Positions 34,588 through 43,080 of a stretch of 43,224 bases of DNA are shown in pieces; within the stretch, counting starts at the first letter, position 1; every line of letters begins with the position of its first letter. The DNA is from RGIG9041 sp045541455 (GTDB lineage: Bacteria > Bacillota > Clostridia > Oscillospirales > QAKW01), in the NCBI GenBank assembly GCA_045541455.1, contig JAZQJA010000014.1:1-43224 (forward strand). Direction: 5' to 3'. Both the position numbers and the translations under genes were made by a program. The notes beneath the pieces were generated by a model that had not been told where the DNA came from, did no database searches, and saw only the letters and a program-made list of their open reading frames with translations.

Positions 34588-35514
34588 CTAAAGTTCAAGT
34601 CCTTGTGTAATGTCGACACCTGTAACGATGTTAAAACATTCAATTGCAGCACCAGATGCACCCTTACCTAAATTATCATATCTTGAAACAAGTAAAATAC
34701 GATCTTCATTGCCATGCACAGTAATATCCATAGAATCTTTATGGCTTAAAATATTTGAAGCCATAAACCCGTTTTCTGACATATCCGGTTTATAGTTTAC
34801 AATCGGACCTGTATATGTTTTTTCATAAATTTCTTTAATAGTTTCGACCGAACCATTTATTTGACTTTTAAATAATGGAACTGTAACTTCCATACCGCTG
34901 TAAAAATCAGCAACAATCGGCATAAATACCGGTGCATTTTCCAATCCAGCAATATGAACTATCTCTTTTAGGTGCTTATGATGCTGTGTAATACCATATT
35001 GACGAGGAGAATCAAGATATTTTGAACGTGATTCTGATTGATACTCAGCAATCATCTGCTTTCCACCGCCTGAATAACCAGTTATCGATGTGCAAGTCAA
35101 GAGAGTATTTTTAGGAATAACGCCGGCTTTTACAAGCGGATATACAAGTGCAATAAAACCACTAGCATGACATCCGGGCACTGCAATTCGTTTTGAAGAG
35201 CGAACTTTTTCAAAAATATTTTCATCAATTTCCGGAAAACCGTAAGCAAATTCTGGCAACGTTCTGTGTGCAGTAGATGTGTCGATAATTACAGTAGTGT
35301 TATTTTCAACAAGTGACACAGCTTCAATTGCCGCCAAATCCGGCAAGCACAGAAATGCAACATCAGCACTATTTATTGCATCTTTACGTGCTGTTACATC
35401 TTTACGTAAATTTTCGGGCAATGTGATAAGCGATACATCTTTTCTCGCAGAAAGACGTTCACGTATTCTAAGCCCTGTTGTTCCGGCACTGCCATCTATA
35501 AATACTTTTTTCAT
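34588..35514 (-). CDS. argC: N-acetyl-gamma-glutamyl-phosphate reductase, type 2
   Basis: ArgC reduces N-acetylglutamyl phosphate to the semialdehyde with NADPH. The 308-aa length and the opening VFIDGSAGTTGLRIRERL identify the shorter type 2 form; the type 1 enzyme is about 340 aa. The catalytic Cys lies in AVPGCHASGFIALVYP and a conserved CTSITGYSGGGKQMI follows. The ATG overlaps the argH stop by four bases (ATGA). Confidence 0.94.
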   Translation of the reverse strand: MKKVFIDGSAGTTGLRIRERLSARKDVSLITLPENLRKDVTARKDAINSADVAFLCLPDLAAIEAVSLVENNTTVIIDTSTAHRTLPEFAYGFPEIDENIFEKVRSSKRIAVPGCHASGFIALVYPLVKAGVIPKNTLLTCTSITGYSGGGKQMIAEYQSESRSKYLDSPRQYGITQHHKHLKEIVHIAGLENAPVFMPIVADFYSGMEVTVPLFKSQINGSVETIKEIYEKTYTGPIVNYKPDMSENGFMASNILSHKDSMDITVHGNEDRILLVSRYDNLGKGASGAAIECFNIVTGVDITQGLEL

Positions 35515-36884
35515 GCTAAATATCCTTTGATTGTTTCTATTTGATAATCAACCGATGCCGGACCTGTTCCGCCTGCTGAAATACGTTTATTCACACAGGT
35601 TTCAAGACTGATAGCATCATACAAATCTTGTTCAAAGAGTGGGCTGAATTTTTTATAATCAGAAAGAGGCATATCGTCTAATACAAATCCATTTTGTATG
35701 CAATACGCTACAATTTCACCAACTGTCTTATACGCTGTCCTAAACGGCATATCCTTTTTGGTAAGATAATCTGCTAAATCCGTAGCATTAATAAAACCGC
35801 CTTGAGCAGCTTTATACATATTCTCAGGTATAGCCTTCATTGTTTCTACCATAGGTGCAAATACCTCAAGACAGTTTTTAAGTGTGTCAATACTATCAAA
35901 AATTGCATCTTTGTCTTCTTGCATATCTTTGTTATACGCAAGTGGAATACCTTTAAGCATTGTAAGCATTGCAACAAGATTTCCATATACTCTACCGGTT
36001 TTTCCGCGAACCAGTTCTGCCATATCAGAGTTCTTTTTTTGTGGCATAATACTTGACCCTGTGGTAAACGAATCATCAAGTTCTACAAATTTAAATTCCC
36101 AACTCGACCACAAAATAATTTCTTCGGAAATACGAGACAGATGCGTCATAGTGAGAGCAAAAGCACTTAAAAGTTCAACGCAAAAATCTCTATCAGACAC
36201 GCCATCGATGCTATTTATAGTAATTCCGTCAAAGCCAAGTGCATCTGCTGTCATTTTTCTGTCAGTATCATAAGTAGTGCCTGCTAGTGCGCAACTTCCA
36301 AGCGGAGAATAATTCATCCTCTTAACAGCATCTTCAATTCTACCTATGTCACGTACAAACATCATATTATATGCCATAAGGTGATGGGCAAAACTTATAG
36401 GTTGTGCACGCTGTAAATGTGTATATCCCGGCATAATAGAATTTTTGTTTAGTTCTGCTTGATAAAGCAATGCTGACATTAATTTTTTTATGAGTTTTAC
36501 AATTTTTTTGCTTTCATCTCTAAGATATAAGCGAATATCAAGCGCCACTTGATCGTTACGGCTGCGTGCAGTGTGAAGTCGTTTTCCAACATCGCCAACA
36601 CGCCTTGTAAGTTCAGCCTCAACAAACATATGTATATCTTCGCACGCCATATCTATTTCAAGCTTACCGGAATCAATATCTCTTAAAATGCTCTCAAGAC
36701 CGTCGATAAGAATATCACGGTCTTTGAGAGAAATTATATTTTTAGCAGCAAGCATAGCGGCATGAGCCATTGATCCTGTTATATCTTGTCGGTACATACG
36801 ACAGTCGGTATGTATTGACGAATTAAAATCATCAGCTGTCTGATTAAGGGCTTTTGAAAAGCGCCCTGCCCACATTTTATCCAT
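35511..36884 (-). CDS. argH: Argininosuccinate lyase
   Basis: ArgH splits argininosuccinate into arginine and fumarate. The 457-aa protein belongs to the fumarase/aspartase superfamily: MDKMWAGRFSKALNQTADDF, HTARSRNDQVALDIRLY, PGYTHLQRAQPISFAHH and the mobile loop signature GSSIMPQKKNSD with its catalytic Ser. It follows argG by 25 bases with AGGAAAGG upstream of its ATG. Confidence 0.97.
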   Translation of the reverse strand: MDKMWAGRFSKALNQTADDFNSSIHTDCRMYRQDITGSMAHAAMLAAKNIISLKDRDILIDGLESILRDIDSGKLEIDMACEDIHMFVEAELTRRVGDVGKRLHTARSRNDQVALDIRLYLRDESKKIVKLIKKLMSALLYQAELNKNSIMPGYTHLQRAQPISFAHHLMAYNMMFVRDIGRIEDAVKRMNYSPLGSCALAGTTYDTDRKMTADALGFDGITINSIDGVSDRDFCVELLSAFALTMTHLSRISEEIILWSSWEFKFVELDDSFTTGSSIMPQKKNSDMAELVRGKTGRVYGNLVAMLTMLKGIPLAYNKDMQEDKDAIFDSIDTLKNCLEVFAPMVETMKAIPENMYKAAQGGFINATDLADYLTKKDMPFRTAYKTVGEIVAYCIQNGFVLDDMPLSDYKKFSPLFEQDLYDAISLETCVNKRISAGGTGPASVDYQIETIKGYLA

Positions 36885-36909
36885 TTTAACTGCCTTTCCT
36901 AAAACGTTT

Positions 36910-38136
36910 TTATTTTTTATTTTTAGCGTTTACCTGAGCCTGAACTTTTATAGGAAGACCAAAAAGATTGATAAATCCGGCAGAATCAGCCTGATTATAA
37001 ACATCATCTTCACCAAAGGTTGCAATTTCTTCTGAGTAAAGTGAATAATCGCTCCATGCACCTGCTTTAATGATATTACCTTTATATAGTTTCAATTTGA
37101 CTTTACCGGTTACATTTTCCTGTGTTTTATCAACAAACGCCGAAAGAGCTTCACGTAATGGAGTGTACCACTGACCGTTATACACAAGATCTGCAAATGT
37201 GATGGCAAGTTCTTGCTTTTTATGAGCTGTCATTTTATCAAGACAAAGAGTTTCAAGATAGTTATGTGCAAAATAGAGAATAGTGCCACCGGGAGTTTCA
37301 TACACACCGCGACATTTCATACCAACAAGGCGGTTTTCTACAATATCAAGAAGTCCAATTCCATTTTCACCACCAACTTTATTCAAGGCAAGAATAATTT
37401 CTTTGGCACTCATTTTTTCGCCATTAAATGCAACCGGACAACCTTTTTCAAAATCAAGAGTAATATATGTTGGAACATCAGGTGCATTTATAGGCGAAAC
37501 ACCCATTTCAAGAAATCCCTCTTTTTCATAAGTCGGTTCATTCCCTGCATCCTCAAGGTCCAAGCCTTCGTGTGAAAGATGCCATAGATTTTTATCTTTT
37601 GAATAGTTTGTTTCACGATTAATCTTTAGAGGAATATTATGAGCTTCAGCATACTCAATTTCTTCTTCACGAGATTTTATATCCCACTCACGCCAAGGTG
37701 CAATAATAGGCATATCAGGTGCAAACGCCTTAATGGCAAGTTCAAAACGAACTTGGTCATTACCCTTACCGGTACAGCCATGACAAATTGCATCAGCACC
37801 CTCAGCAAGAGCAATTTCACAAATGCGTTTAGCTATTATTGGACGAGCAAACGATGTGCCAAGCATATATTCTTCATAAAGAGCACCAGCTTTAACAGTA
37901 GGAATTACATATTCATCTACAAACTCCTCTGTCAAATCCTCTATGTAAAGTTTTGATGCGCCAGTCTTAAGAGCTTTTTCTTCAAGTCCTTCAAGCTCAT
38001 CCGCTTGCCCTACATTACCTGATACAGCAATTACCTCACAATTGTTATAATTCTCTTTAAGCCACGGAATTATAATAGATGTATCAAGACCACCCGAATA
38101 TGCCAAAACAACTTTTTTTATATTTTTCTTATCCAT
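36910..38136 (-). CDS. argG: Argininosuccinate synthase
   Basis: ArgG condenses citrulline and aspartate with ATP. The 408-aa protein shows the N-type ATP loop VLAYSGGLDTS (10-20), HGCTGKGNDQVRFEL, ETPGGTILYFAHNYLE and an SAGFINLFGLP end. The start ATG at 38136 has GGAGG eight bases upstream; the 23 additional upstream codons cover the promoter. It is the first gene of a seven-gene arginine operon and lies right behind the palindrome-bearing promoter. Confidence 0.97.
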   Translation of the reverse strand: MDKKNIKKVVLAYSGGLDTSIIIPWLKENYNNCEVIAVSGNVGQADELEGLEEKALKTGASKLYIEDLTEEFVDEYVIPTVKAGALYEEYMLGTSFARPIIAKRICEIALAEGADAICHGCTGKGNDQVRFELAIKAFAPDMPIIAPWREWDIKSREEEIEYAEAHNIPLKINRETNYSKDKNLWHLSHEGLDLEDAGNEPTYEKEGFLEMGVSPINAPDVPTYITLDFEKGCPVAFNGEKMSAKEIILALNKVGGENGIGLLDIVENRLVGMKCRGVYETPGGTILYFAHNYLETLCLDKMTAHKKQELAITFADLVYNGQWYTPLREALSAFVDKTQENVTGKVKLKLYKGNIIKAGAWSDYSLYSEEIATFGEDDVYNQADSAGFINLFGLPIKVQAQVNAKNKK

Positions 38137-38176
38137 TTTTATTTCCTCCAAAAAGGTTGATTTTTTCAATGCAAAC

Positions 38177-38205
38177 ATTTTACCATGTATTGCATAATTA
38201 TGCAA
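38177..38205 (-). promoter_or_regulatory. Promoter of the argGHCJBDF operon
   Basis: On the minus strand TTGCAT (38205-38200) and TAAAAT (38182-38177) are 17 bases apart. Transcription would start near 38170, leaving about a 34-base leader with the GGAGG site. Confidence 0.75.
38190..38205. promoter_or_regulatory. Probable ARG box (ArgR/AhrC operator)
   Basis: TTGCATAATTATGCAA is a perfect 16-bp palindrome that contains the whole -35 box and half of the spacer of the arg promoter. Its size, TGCAT...ATGCA half-sites and AT-rich centre fit ArgR-family operators, and a repressor bound here would block RNA polymerase. The ArgR assignment rests on the pattern and the operon, as no argR gene is in the window. 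Confidence 0.65.
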
Positions 38206-38298
38206 CAGTTTTCGTGATTTTTTAATTTTTCGTTATGATATACATATATTTAGTATCACGGTTCTTATCTTTTGTGCAACACTTCTCATCTATTTGTG

Positions 38299-38327
38299 TA
38301 TTTTATGCATTTTTTCTGCATAAAATA
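38299..38327. repeat. Inverted repeat between the xylanase and arg genes
   Basis: An 11-bp perfect stem (38299-38309 with 38317-38327) contains TATGCA and TGCATA, the same half-sites as the ARG box but in the opposite arrangement. It lies directly after the xylanase terminator and about 95 bp upstream of the arg promoter. It could be a second terminator stem or an auxiliary ArgR contact. Confidence 0.45.
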
Positions 38328-38356
38328 AAAAATCGATGCATAAACATCGATTTTTT
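38327..38356 (-). terminator. Terminator of the GH10 gene
   Basis: A 12-bp stem (38327-38338 with 38345-38356, loop of six) with core ATCGATG ends in a T-rich tract on the minus strand, starting six bases after the GH10 stop. Confidence 0.8.
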
Positions 38357-38361
38357 ATACC

Positions 38362-39702
38362 TTAAATGATAATTTCAAATTTATTATGTGTGTTGGAAGA
38401 AAGCAATATATCCTTCTTGATTGTCTTACCATCCGCCAAAATTTCCAGTTCATAATCTCCATAGAATCCTCTAAAAAGAACTTCAGAATTATCTGATTTA
38501 ACCGTAACTTCTGTCCGCCATTCTTTTCCAAATAAATCCTGAATAACCTTTAAAGCCGGCTTTTCGCTCATATCAAATCTAAGCAGACCACCGCGATATT
38601 GGTTTTCTCCTCCTGAATAATCCCCAATTGAATCACGTCCGCGTGCGTTTCTGGAAAATGCATAGCCATCAACAAGATTCCAATAAATAATAGCTTCCAT
38701 TGACGGATGACTAAACCAAACACGATAAAGATTTTTTATTAGTTCTGCTTGCACTTCTTCATCCTCAGGTGCATCGGAGTATGCTGGAATAGTCGTTTCG
38801 GTAATTTGAATTTTTTTACCAAATACAGCATAGTTATCAAGTATTCTGTACCACACCATTGGGTTATATCGTTCTTCTGCATACCCTTCTTCCATTTCAA
38901 GCGGGAAAAAGCTATGCATTTGAAAACCAATTGAATCTATATGTTTTCCTTTGTTCAGCAAACGCTCAATCTGCATGAAATATGAACTGCGATCGCCATA
39001 AAGTTTACGATCCCAAAAATAATAATCGTTTATAATCAAATGATTATTAGGAAAATATCGTTGAGCCATATCATAACTCCACTCAACAAAATCCCTTTCA
39101 AAAAAGAATTTGGATGTTTTTCTGCCTTCAACTGAAAATGTTTCGTTTGTAACTTCCCAACTCTTAATTTTATCACCATAGCGTTCAGCAAGTTCAAAAA
39201 AGCGTTTTTCCAACTTCTTTTTAAATTCAGGCACAGGTAGATCTATTGCCCAATCTGGTGTAAACCAATCATAATTAAGACAGTGTGCTTTAGGTTCAAT
39301 CCCGCGTTCCTTACAATATTCCATACACAAATCTATTGGAGGACGGCGATATATTTCAGGACTATCAGTAGAATATCGGTGCTTACCTTCCTCTGGTTCA
39401 ACACTATTCCAGTAAAACGGAAGAGTTGCAATATTAAATGTCTTTGCAAAGCTATCACGATATGCCGATTCTTTAGCTTCGTCATGAAGTTCGCCAAGCA
39501 TAAATACATTAGCACCGTATTTAAATTCATGATTTTTTTGTTTGACTTTAATTACAAGATTGGAGACCTCAGAGCCATCAGCATATTTAACTGTAATTTC
39601 AGCAGTACCTTTTCGATAAAGTTCTATACCGCTTTCCACTCTCTTGTCTGTATATTCTTTATATTTTTCAAAATACTTAAGTGCCGAGTCCTTTCTGGAC
39701 AT
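38362..39702 (-). CDS. Intracellular GH10 endo-beta-1,4-xylanase-like enzyme
   Basis: The 446-aa protein has no signal peptide, so it should act in the cytoplasm on imported xylo-oligosaccharides or similar glycans. A short N-terminal beta region (KGTAEITVKYADGSEV, HEFKYGANVFMLG) leads into the GH10 barrel, with PFYWNSVEPEEG, the acid/base Glu187 in SWEVTNETF, INDYYFW, FQMHSFFP and the nucleophile Glu302 in IQITETTIP. A C-terminal beta tail of about 60 residues follows. GGAGG lies eight bases before the ATG. It is divergent from an AraC-family regulator gene 121 bp away, the likely local activator. The exact substrate is unknown; GH10 also includes arabinofuranose-tolerant xylanases. Confidence 0.92.
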   Translation of the reverse strand: MSRKDSALKYFEKYKEYTDKRVESGIELYRKGTAEITVKYADGSEVSNLVIKVKQKNHEFKYGANVFMLGELHDEAKESAYRDSFAKTFNIATLPFYWNSVEPEEGKHRYSTDSPEIYRRPPIDLCMEYCKERGIEPKAHCLNYDWFTPDWAIDLPVPEFKKKLEKRFFELAERYGDKIKSWEVTNETFSVEGRKTSKFFFERDFVEWSYDMAQRYFPNNHLIINDYYFWDRKLYGDRSSYFMQIERLLNKGKHIDSIGFQMHSFFPLEMEEGYAEERYNPMVWYRILDNYAVFGKKIQITETTIPAYSDAPEDEEVQAELIKNLYRVWFSHPSMEAIIYWNLVDGYAFSRNARGRDSIGDYSGGENQYRGGLLRFDMSEKPALKVIQDLFGKEWRTEVTVKSDNSEVLFRGFYGDYELEILADGKTIKKDILLSSNTHNKFEIII

Positions 39703-39728
39703 TCAAACCACCTCCAATAATTTATATC

Positions 39729-39753
39729 ATTATACCACTTTAAGTTATGGTAT
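39729..39753 (-). promoter_or_regulatory. Operator-like inverted repeat at the GH10 -10 box
   Basis: A TATAAT box (39734-39729, minus) lacks a good -35 (TGTAAT at 17 bases), which suits a promoter needing an activator. It overlaps an inverted repeat ATACCA (39732-39737) and TGGTAT (39748-39753). The divergent AraC gene product is the natural candidate to bind in this 121-bp intergenic region. Confidence 0.45.
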
Positions 39754-39823
39754 TACACCTATTAAACACAAAAAAAGGTTTGATTTTCGAAACAATATAT
39801 GTAATAATGTTAATGGTGATATT

Positions 39824-40582
39824 ATGATTTTTGATAAAAAGAATTTAAAGATAGCAATTTTAGACGCTATTGAGTTTGAATATGAAAACGATACTTCACA
39901 TATTAAAAATCGCAATTTCTCTGCCTTATCACTACGTATAAAATCAAAATGCGTGATAAAATATAATAATGGCTCATTAAATCTTGGTGACGGCTGCCTT
40001 ACATATTTTCCTGCTGGGGTTAATTATACAAGATTCAGTGAATATGACAAAATGATAGTTATACACTTTGATGTTCAAAACTATGTTTCATATAAAATTC
40101 AAAGTATAATTCCAAAAGACTACAAAAAAATAGAACAAATTTTTTGTGAAATTTTAAGATTATGGACTCAAAAACGAGATAGTTATTATTACGAAGCAAC
40201 ATCGCTTCTTTATAAACTATTTGCTATTCTGTCAAATGATATTTATGATAACGACTTGCCGGAAACTATAAAAGCGGCAGTTGATTACATTCACACAAAC
40301 TATACAGATTGTACATTAAAAATCGACTCCGTTGCTAAAAAGGTAGGAATAAGCGAAGTATATCTAAGAAAGCAATTCAAAAATTTTTTTGGAATTTCAC
40401 CCAAAAAATATATAATTGATTTACGCTTAGAACATGCCAAAACTTTGCTGAATTCTGCTAGCGTTACAGTAAGTGAAGCGGCCGAACGTGCAGGATTTAA
40501 TGATGTAAAATATTTCTCAACAGTTTTTAAAGAAAAACTTGGTTATCCTCCTTCAAAACAACAATACAATTGGATAAAATAG
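39824..40582 (+). CDS. AraC-family transcriptional regulator beside GH10
   Basis: The 252-aa protein has an N-terminal cupin-like sensing domain (about 1-145, with LNLGDGCLTYFPAGVNYTRF) and a C-terminal double helix-turn-helix (about 150-252). The latter shows CTLKIDSVAKKVGISEVYLR for the first HTH and VTVSEAAERAGFNDVKYFST for the second, then FKEKLGYPPSKQ. I use ATG 39824, just after GGTGAT; the open frame begins 60 codons earlier inside the divergent xylanase, which is not plausible. It is transcribed away from the GH10 gene and probably controls it in response to a sugar. Confidence 0.92.
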   Translation: MIFDKKNLKIAILDAIEFEYENDTSHIKNRNFSALSLRIKSKCVIKYNNGSLNLGDGCLTYFPAGVNYTRFSEYDKMIVIHFDVQNYVSYKIQSIIPKDYKKIEQIFCEILRLWTQKRDSYYYEATSLLYKLFAILSNDIYDNDLPETIKAAVDYIHTNYTDCTLKIDSVAKKVGISEVYLRKQFKNFFGISPKKYIIDLRLEHAKTLLNSASVTVSEAAERAGFNDVKYFSTVFKEKLGYPPSKQQYNWIK

Positions 40583-40594
40583 ATTTATTTATAC

Positions 40595-40623
40595 TTTACT
40601 TTTTTACGTTTTCTTATTATACT
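40595..40623 (+). promoter_or_regulatory. Sigma-A promoter of the D,D-carboxypeptidase gene
   Basis: TTTACT (40595-40600) and TATACT (40618-40623) are 17 bases apart, 34 bases before the ATG at 40658. Confidence 0.6.
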
Positions 40624-40657
40624 ATTATCGAATAATAATTTATAAAGGGTTTTTAGG

Positions 40658-41971
40658 ATGAAAAAAAGAATATCAGCATTTATTACTGCTTTGACAATTT
40701 TCTTTATTTGCATATGTTCGCCAGTTTTAGCAGCAACCGAAAAAGAGCACGCGCCTGACGTTACAGCAAGAAATATAATTATGATTAACACAAACACCGG
40801 TGCAGTAGTGTATGAGAAATCTCCAGAAGAAAAAATTTTTCCTGCTTCACTCACAAAACTTGTAACATTACTTGTAGCTACTGAATTAATTACCGACTAT
40901 GAGCAAAATGTAACAGTCACAAAAGAATGTTACGATGATGTGGGCATAGGTGGATCAAACATTAATTTGAAAGACGGAGAAATCATTAAAATTGATGATA
41001 TGCTGTATGCAATAGCCATTTCAAGCGCAAACGAAGCAGCTAATGCAATGGCTATTCATCTATGCGGAAGCACCACTGAATTCGTTGATAAAATGAACGC
41101 AAAAGTGCTAGAACTTGGTGCTCAAAACACTCACTTTGTTAACACACACGGTTTACACGACCCCATGCATTATACAACAGCTAAAGATATTGCAGAAATC
41201 GCAAAAGCCGCTTTCGCAAACGAAAAAGTTTTGAAATATCTTTCAGAGCCCACACATATAATAGACCCAACAAATAAAACCGAACAAAAACGCACACTGG
41301 TAACAACCAATAGCTTATTAAGACAAAACAGCGGAATATTCTATAAATATTGCAGAGCAGGAAAAACAGGTACAACTACACCGGCAGGTTACAACCTTGT
41401 TTCGATAGCAAACAAAGGTGATACAGAATTTATACTTGTTGCTATGAATGTTGAAAAAAAGGCTGGTAGTACAAACACAGTTTTTGCCGACTCAAAAGCA
41501 TTGTATAATTGGGCATTCGATAACTACAAAAACACAAAAGTTCTTAACGACACTGAAATCATAACAGAAGTTGAAGTAAAGTTGTCCGCAAAAGGTGACC
41601 ACTTGGTATTAATGCCCGAAAAAAACTTATATTCGGTTATTCCCATTGATATGGATATAACAACGCTAGAACGTGAAATCACTACTCAAAGTGAAATTTT
41701 TGCACCAATCACCGAAGGTGATGTGTTAGGTACAATTGTATTAAAAAAGGACGGCGTTACTTATGCAAAAGCCAATCTCGTTGCTGGCGACAATGTTAAG
41801 CGTTCAACCGTCTTATATTATTTACATCTAATAGAAACCTTTTTTAAAAATATATGGGTTAGAATCATCAGTGTAATTCTACTGTTATTTATCATAATTT
41901 ATATAATCGTTATGATTACACAAAACAATAGAAAAAAACGTAAAAGGCTTACAAGAAGAATACGTTTTTAG
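40658..41971 (+). CDS. D-alanyl-D-alanine carboxypeptidase (penicillin-binding protein 5/6 type)
   Basis: The enzyme trims the terminal D-Ala from peptidoglycan stem peptides on the outer face of the membrane. The 437-aa protein has a signal peptide (1-26, ending PVLAA). The complete catalytic set is SLTK (Ser64, Lys67), SAN (Ser123, Asn125) and KTG (236-238) in RAGKTGTTTPAGYNLVS. A C-terminal PBP5-like beta domain covers about 290-395. A membrane helix near 405-425 (IISVILLLFIIIYIIVMI) with a basic tail anchors it, in place of the amphipathic helix of E. coli PBP5. It is a DacA/DacF-like enzyme; which paralogue cannot be told. It is a single gene with its own promoter. Confidence 0.95.
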   Translation: MKKRISAFITALTIFFICICSPVLAATEKEHAPDVTARNIIMINTNTGAVVYEKSPEEKIFPASLTKLVTLLVATELITDYEQNVTVTKECYDDVGIGGSNINLKDGEIIKIDDMLYAIAISSANEAANAMAIHLCGSTTEFVDKMNAKVLELGAQNTHFVNTHGLHDPMHYTTAKDIAEIAKAAFANEKVLKYLSEPTHIIDPTNKTEQKRTLVTTNSLLRQNSGIFYKYCRAGKTGTTTPAGYNLVSIANKGDTEFILVAMNVEKKAGSTNTVFADSKALYNWAFDNYKNTKVLNDTEIITEVEVKLSAKGDHLVLMPEKNLYSVIPIDMDITTLEREITTQSEIFAPITEGDVLGTIVLKKDGVTYAKANLVAGDNVKRSTVLYYLHLIETFFKNIWVRIISVILLLFIIIYIIVMITQNNRKKRKRLTRRIRF

Positions 41972-41976
41972 CATTT

Positions 41977-42010
41977 GATTTTATGTTGACTTTTTTGACT
42001 TTATGTTGTA
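41977..42010 (+). promoter_or_regulatory. Direct repeat over the second AraC gene promoter
   Basis: GATTTTATGTTG (41977-41988) recurs as GACTTTATGTTG (41997-42008), matching at 11 of 12 positions and spaced by exactly 20 bp, about two helix turns. AraC-type proteins often bind such direct repeats. The repeat flanks and overlaps the -35 and -10 of this gene, which suggests autoregulation. Confidence 0.5.
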
Positions 42011-42014
42011 TAAT
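41986..42014 (+). promoter_or_regulatory. Sigma-A promoter of the second AraC gene
   Basis: TTGACT (41986-41991) and TATAAT (42009-42014) are 17 bases apart, with a predicted start near 42020-42021. Confidence 0.75.
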
Positions 42015-42016
42015 TT

Positions 42017-42048
42017 AGTAACCGTATTAAATATACGGTTACTTTTTT
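42017..42048 (+). terminator. Terminator-shaped hairpin at the transcription start of the second AraC gene
   Basis: A perfect 11-bp stem (42017-42027 with 42033-42043, loop TAAAT) is followed by a run of T to 42048. It lies between the gene's own promoter and its ATG at 42064. It can terminate readthrough from the upstream carboxypeptidase gene; in the gene's own transcript it would be a 5' stem-loop or a very early attenuator. Confidence 0.7.
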
Positions 42049-42063
42049 ATTGGAGTGAAAATT

Positions 42064-42900
42064 ATGGAGAAGTTTAAAAAACTTAACTCATATAGTTTTG
42101 CTGAACATAAATTTCCCGATGCAAAACTAATTGGTTGCAACACAGCAGAGTTCAACCCATCCCAAGCCGATAAAATTTATAATGACGATAGTTATATTTT
42201 TGTTTTTATTTATGAAGGTAAAGGCGTTGTTTCATATTTAGACAAACGATTTACAGTTACAAAAGGCAACGGTGTTGTAATACCTAAAGGAGTAACAGTG
42301 CAATTAAAAGCCGACAGTATTGAACCTCTCTCAATAATCTCCGTTATCATGCAGGGAGAATCAGTAAAAGAAATTGTGCTTTTAGCAGAAAAAAAAGAAT
42401 CGAGTTACATTTTGAAATTTGAAAATATTAATAGAATTTATGAATGTGCGCGAGATTTGATTAATGAATGTAGCAAAGATGTAATTTGTGATTATACTAT
42501 ACTTTTAACGTTTTATGATATACTAAGTTGTTTATATGAACATTACACAGAAAAAAGATTTTCTACTAAAAATGCTTATATGATGCAGGCAGTTGAATAT
42601 ATAAAACAAAACTACAATAAAAATATAAGTGTTGAAAACATATCTAATCTTCTTGGTATAGAAAGAAGTTATTTATCAAGACTTTTTAAAACATACAAAA
42701 ACAAAAGTACGCAAAACTACATAATAGATTACAGAATGCGCCAGGCACGAAGGATGTTTGAAGAGGAAGACATGAATGTTTCGCAAGTTTGTACAGCTGT
42801 CGGATACACAAACATATATTGCTTTTCAAGAATATTTAAAAGCAGAGTAGGCATGCCACCAAAAGAATATATGGAAAGATGTAAAAAGAAAACAATATAA
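42064..42900 (+). CDS. AraC-family transcriptional regulator
   Basis: The 278-aa protein has an N-terminal cupin domain (about 10-140, with IFVFIYEGKGVVSYLDKRF and GNGVVIPKGVTVQL) and a C-terminal AraC DNA-binding domain (about 178-278). The two HTH units are ISVENISNLLGIERSYLSRL and MNVSQVCTAVGYTNIYCFSR, followed by FKSRVGMPPKEYME. I use ATG 42064, eight bases after TTGGAG; a GTG three codons earlier overlaps that site. No target gene is adjacent except the carboxypeptidase upstream and tRNAs downstream, so besides its own promoter the regulon cannot be guessed. Confidence 0.92.
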   Translation: MEKFKKLNSYSFAEHKFPDAKLIGCNTAEFNPSQADKIYNDDSYIFVFIYEGKGVVSYLDKRFTVTKGNGVVIPKGVTVQLKADSIEPLSIISVIMQGESVKEIVLLAEKKESSYILKFENINRIYECARDLINECSKDVICDYTILLTFYDILSCLYEHYTEKRFSTKNAYMMQAVEYIKQNYNKNISVENISNLLGIERSYLSRLFKTYKNKSTQNYIIDYRMRQARRMFEEEDMNVSQVCTAVGYTNIYCFSRIFKSRVGMPPKEYMERCKKKTI

Positions 42901-42929
42901 AAAGCAGTCTTTATTCAAGACTGCTTTTT
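42899..42929. terminator. Bidirectional terminator between the AraC and tRNA-Gly genes
   Basis: A 13-bp perfect stem (42899-42911 with 42917-42929, loop of five) has A and T tracts at both ends. It can end the AraC message on the plus strand and the tRNA transcript on the minus strand. Confidence 0.85.
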
Positions 42930-42933
42930 ATAT

Positions 42934-43009
42934 TGGAGCGGGTGACGAGGCTCGAACTCGCTACCTCAACCTTGGCAAGGTTGCGCTCTACCAGATGAGC
43001 TACACCCGC
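42934..43009 (-). tRNA. tRNA-Gly(GCC)
   Basis: The 76-base minus-strand RNA has acceptor stem GCGGGTG/CACCCGC, D arm GCTC...GAGC, anticodon stem CAACC/GGTTG with loop TTGCCAA (anticodon GCC), T arm GCGAG TTCGAGC CTCGT, discriminator T and an encoded CCA. All stems pair, with one G-U in the T stem. Confidence 0.96.
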
Positions 43010-43028
43010 AAACTCTTAATGCTTTAAT

Positions 43029-43057
43029 ATAATAGCAAAGGCTTTTGAATTTGTCAA
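43029..43057 (-). promoter_or_regulatory. Promoter of the tRNA-Gly gene
   Basis: On the minus strand TTGACA (43057-43052) and TATTAT (43034-43029) are 17 bases apart, about 19 bases before the mature tRNA 5' end. Confidence 0.75.
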
Positions 43058-43080
43058 TACCTTTTACTAATTTTATAATC

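Noticed and set aside
35884..36273. 129-codon frame opposite argH
   Set aside because: Antisense shadow within a clearly coding gene.
39644..39823. 60-codon N-terminal extension of the GH10-linked AraC protein
   Set aside because: It is antisense to the start of the xylanase gene and includes the intergenic regulatory DNA.
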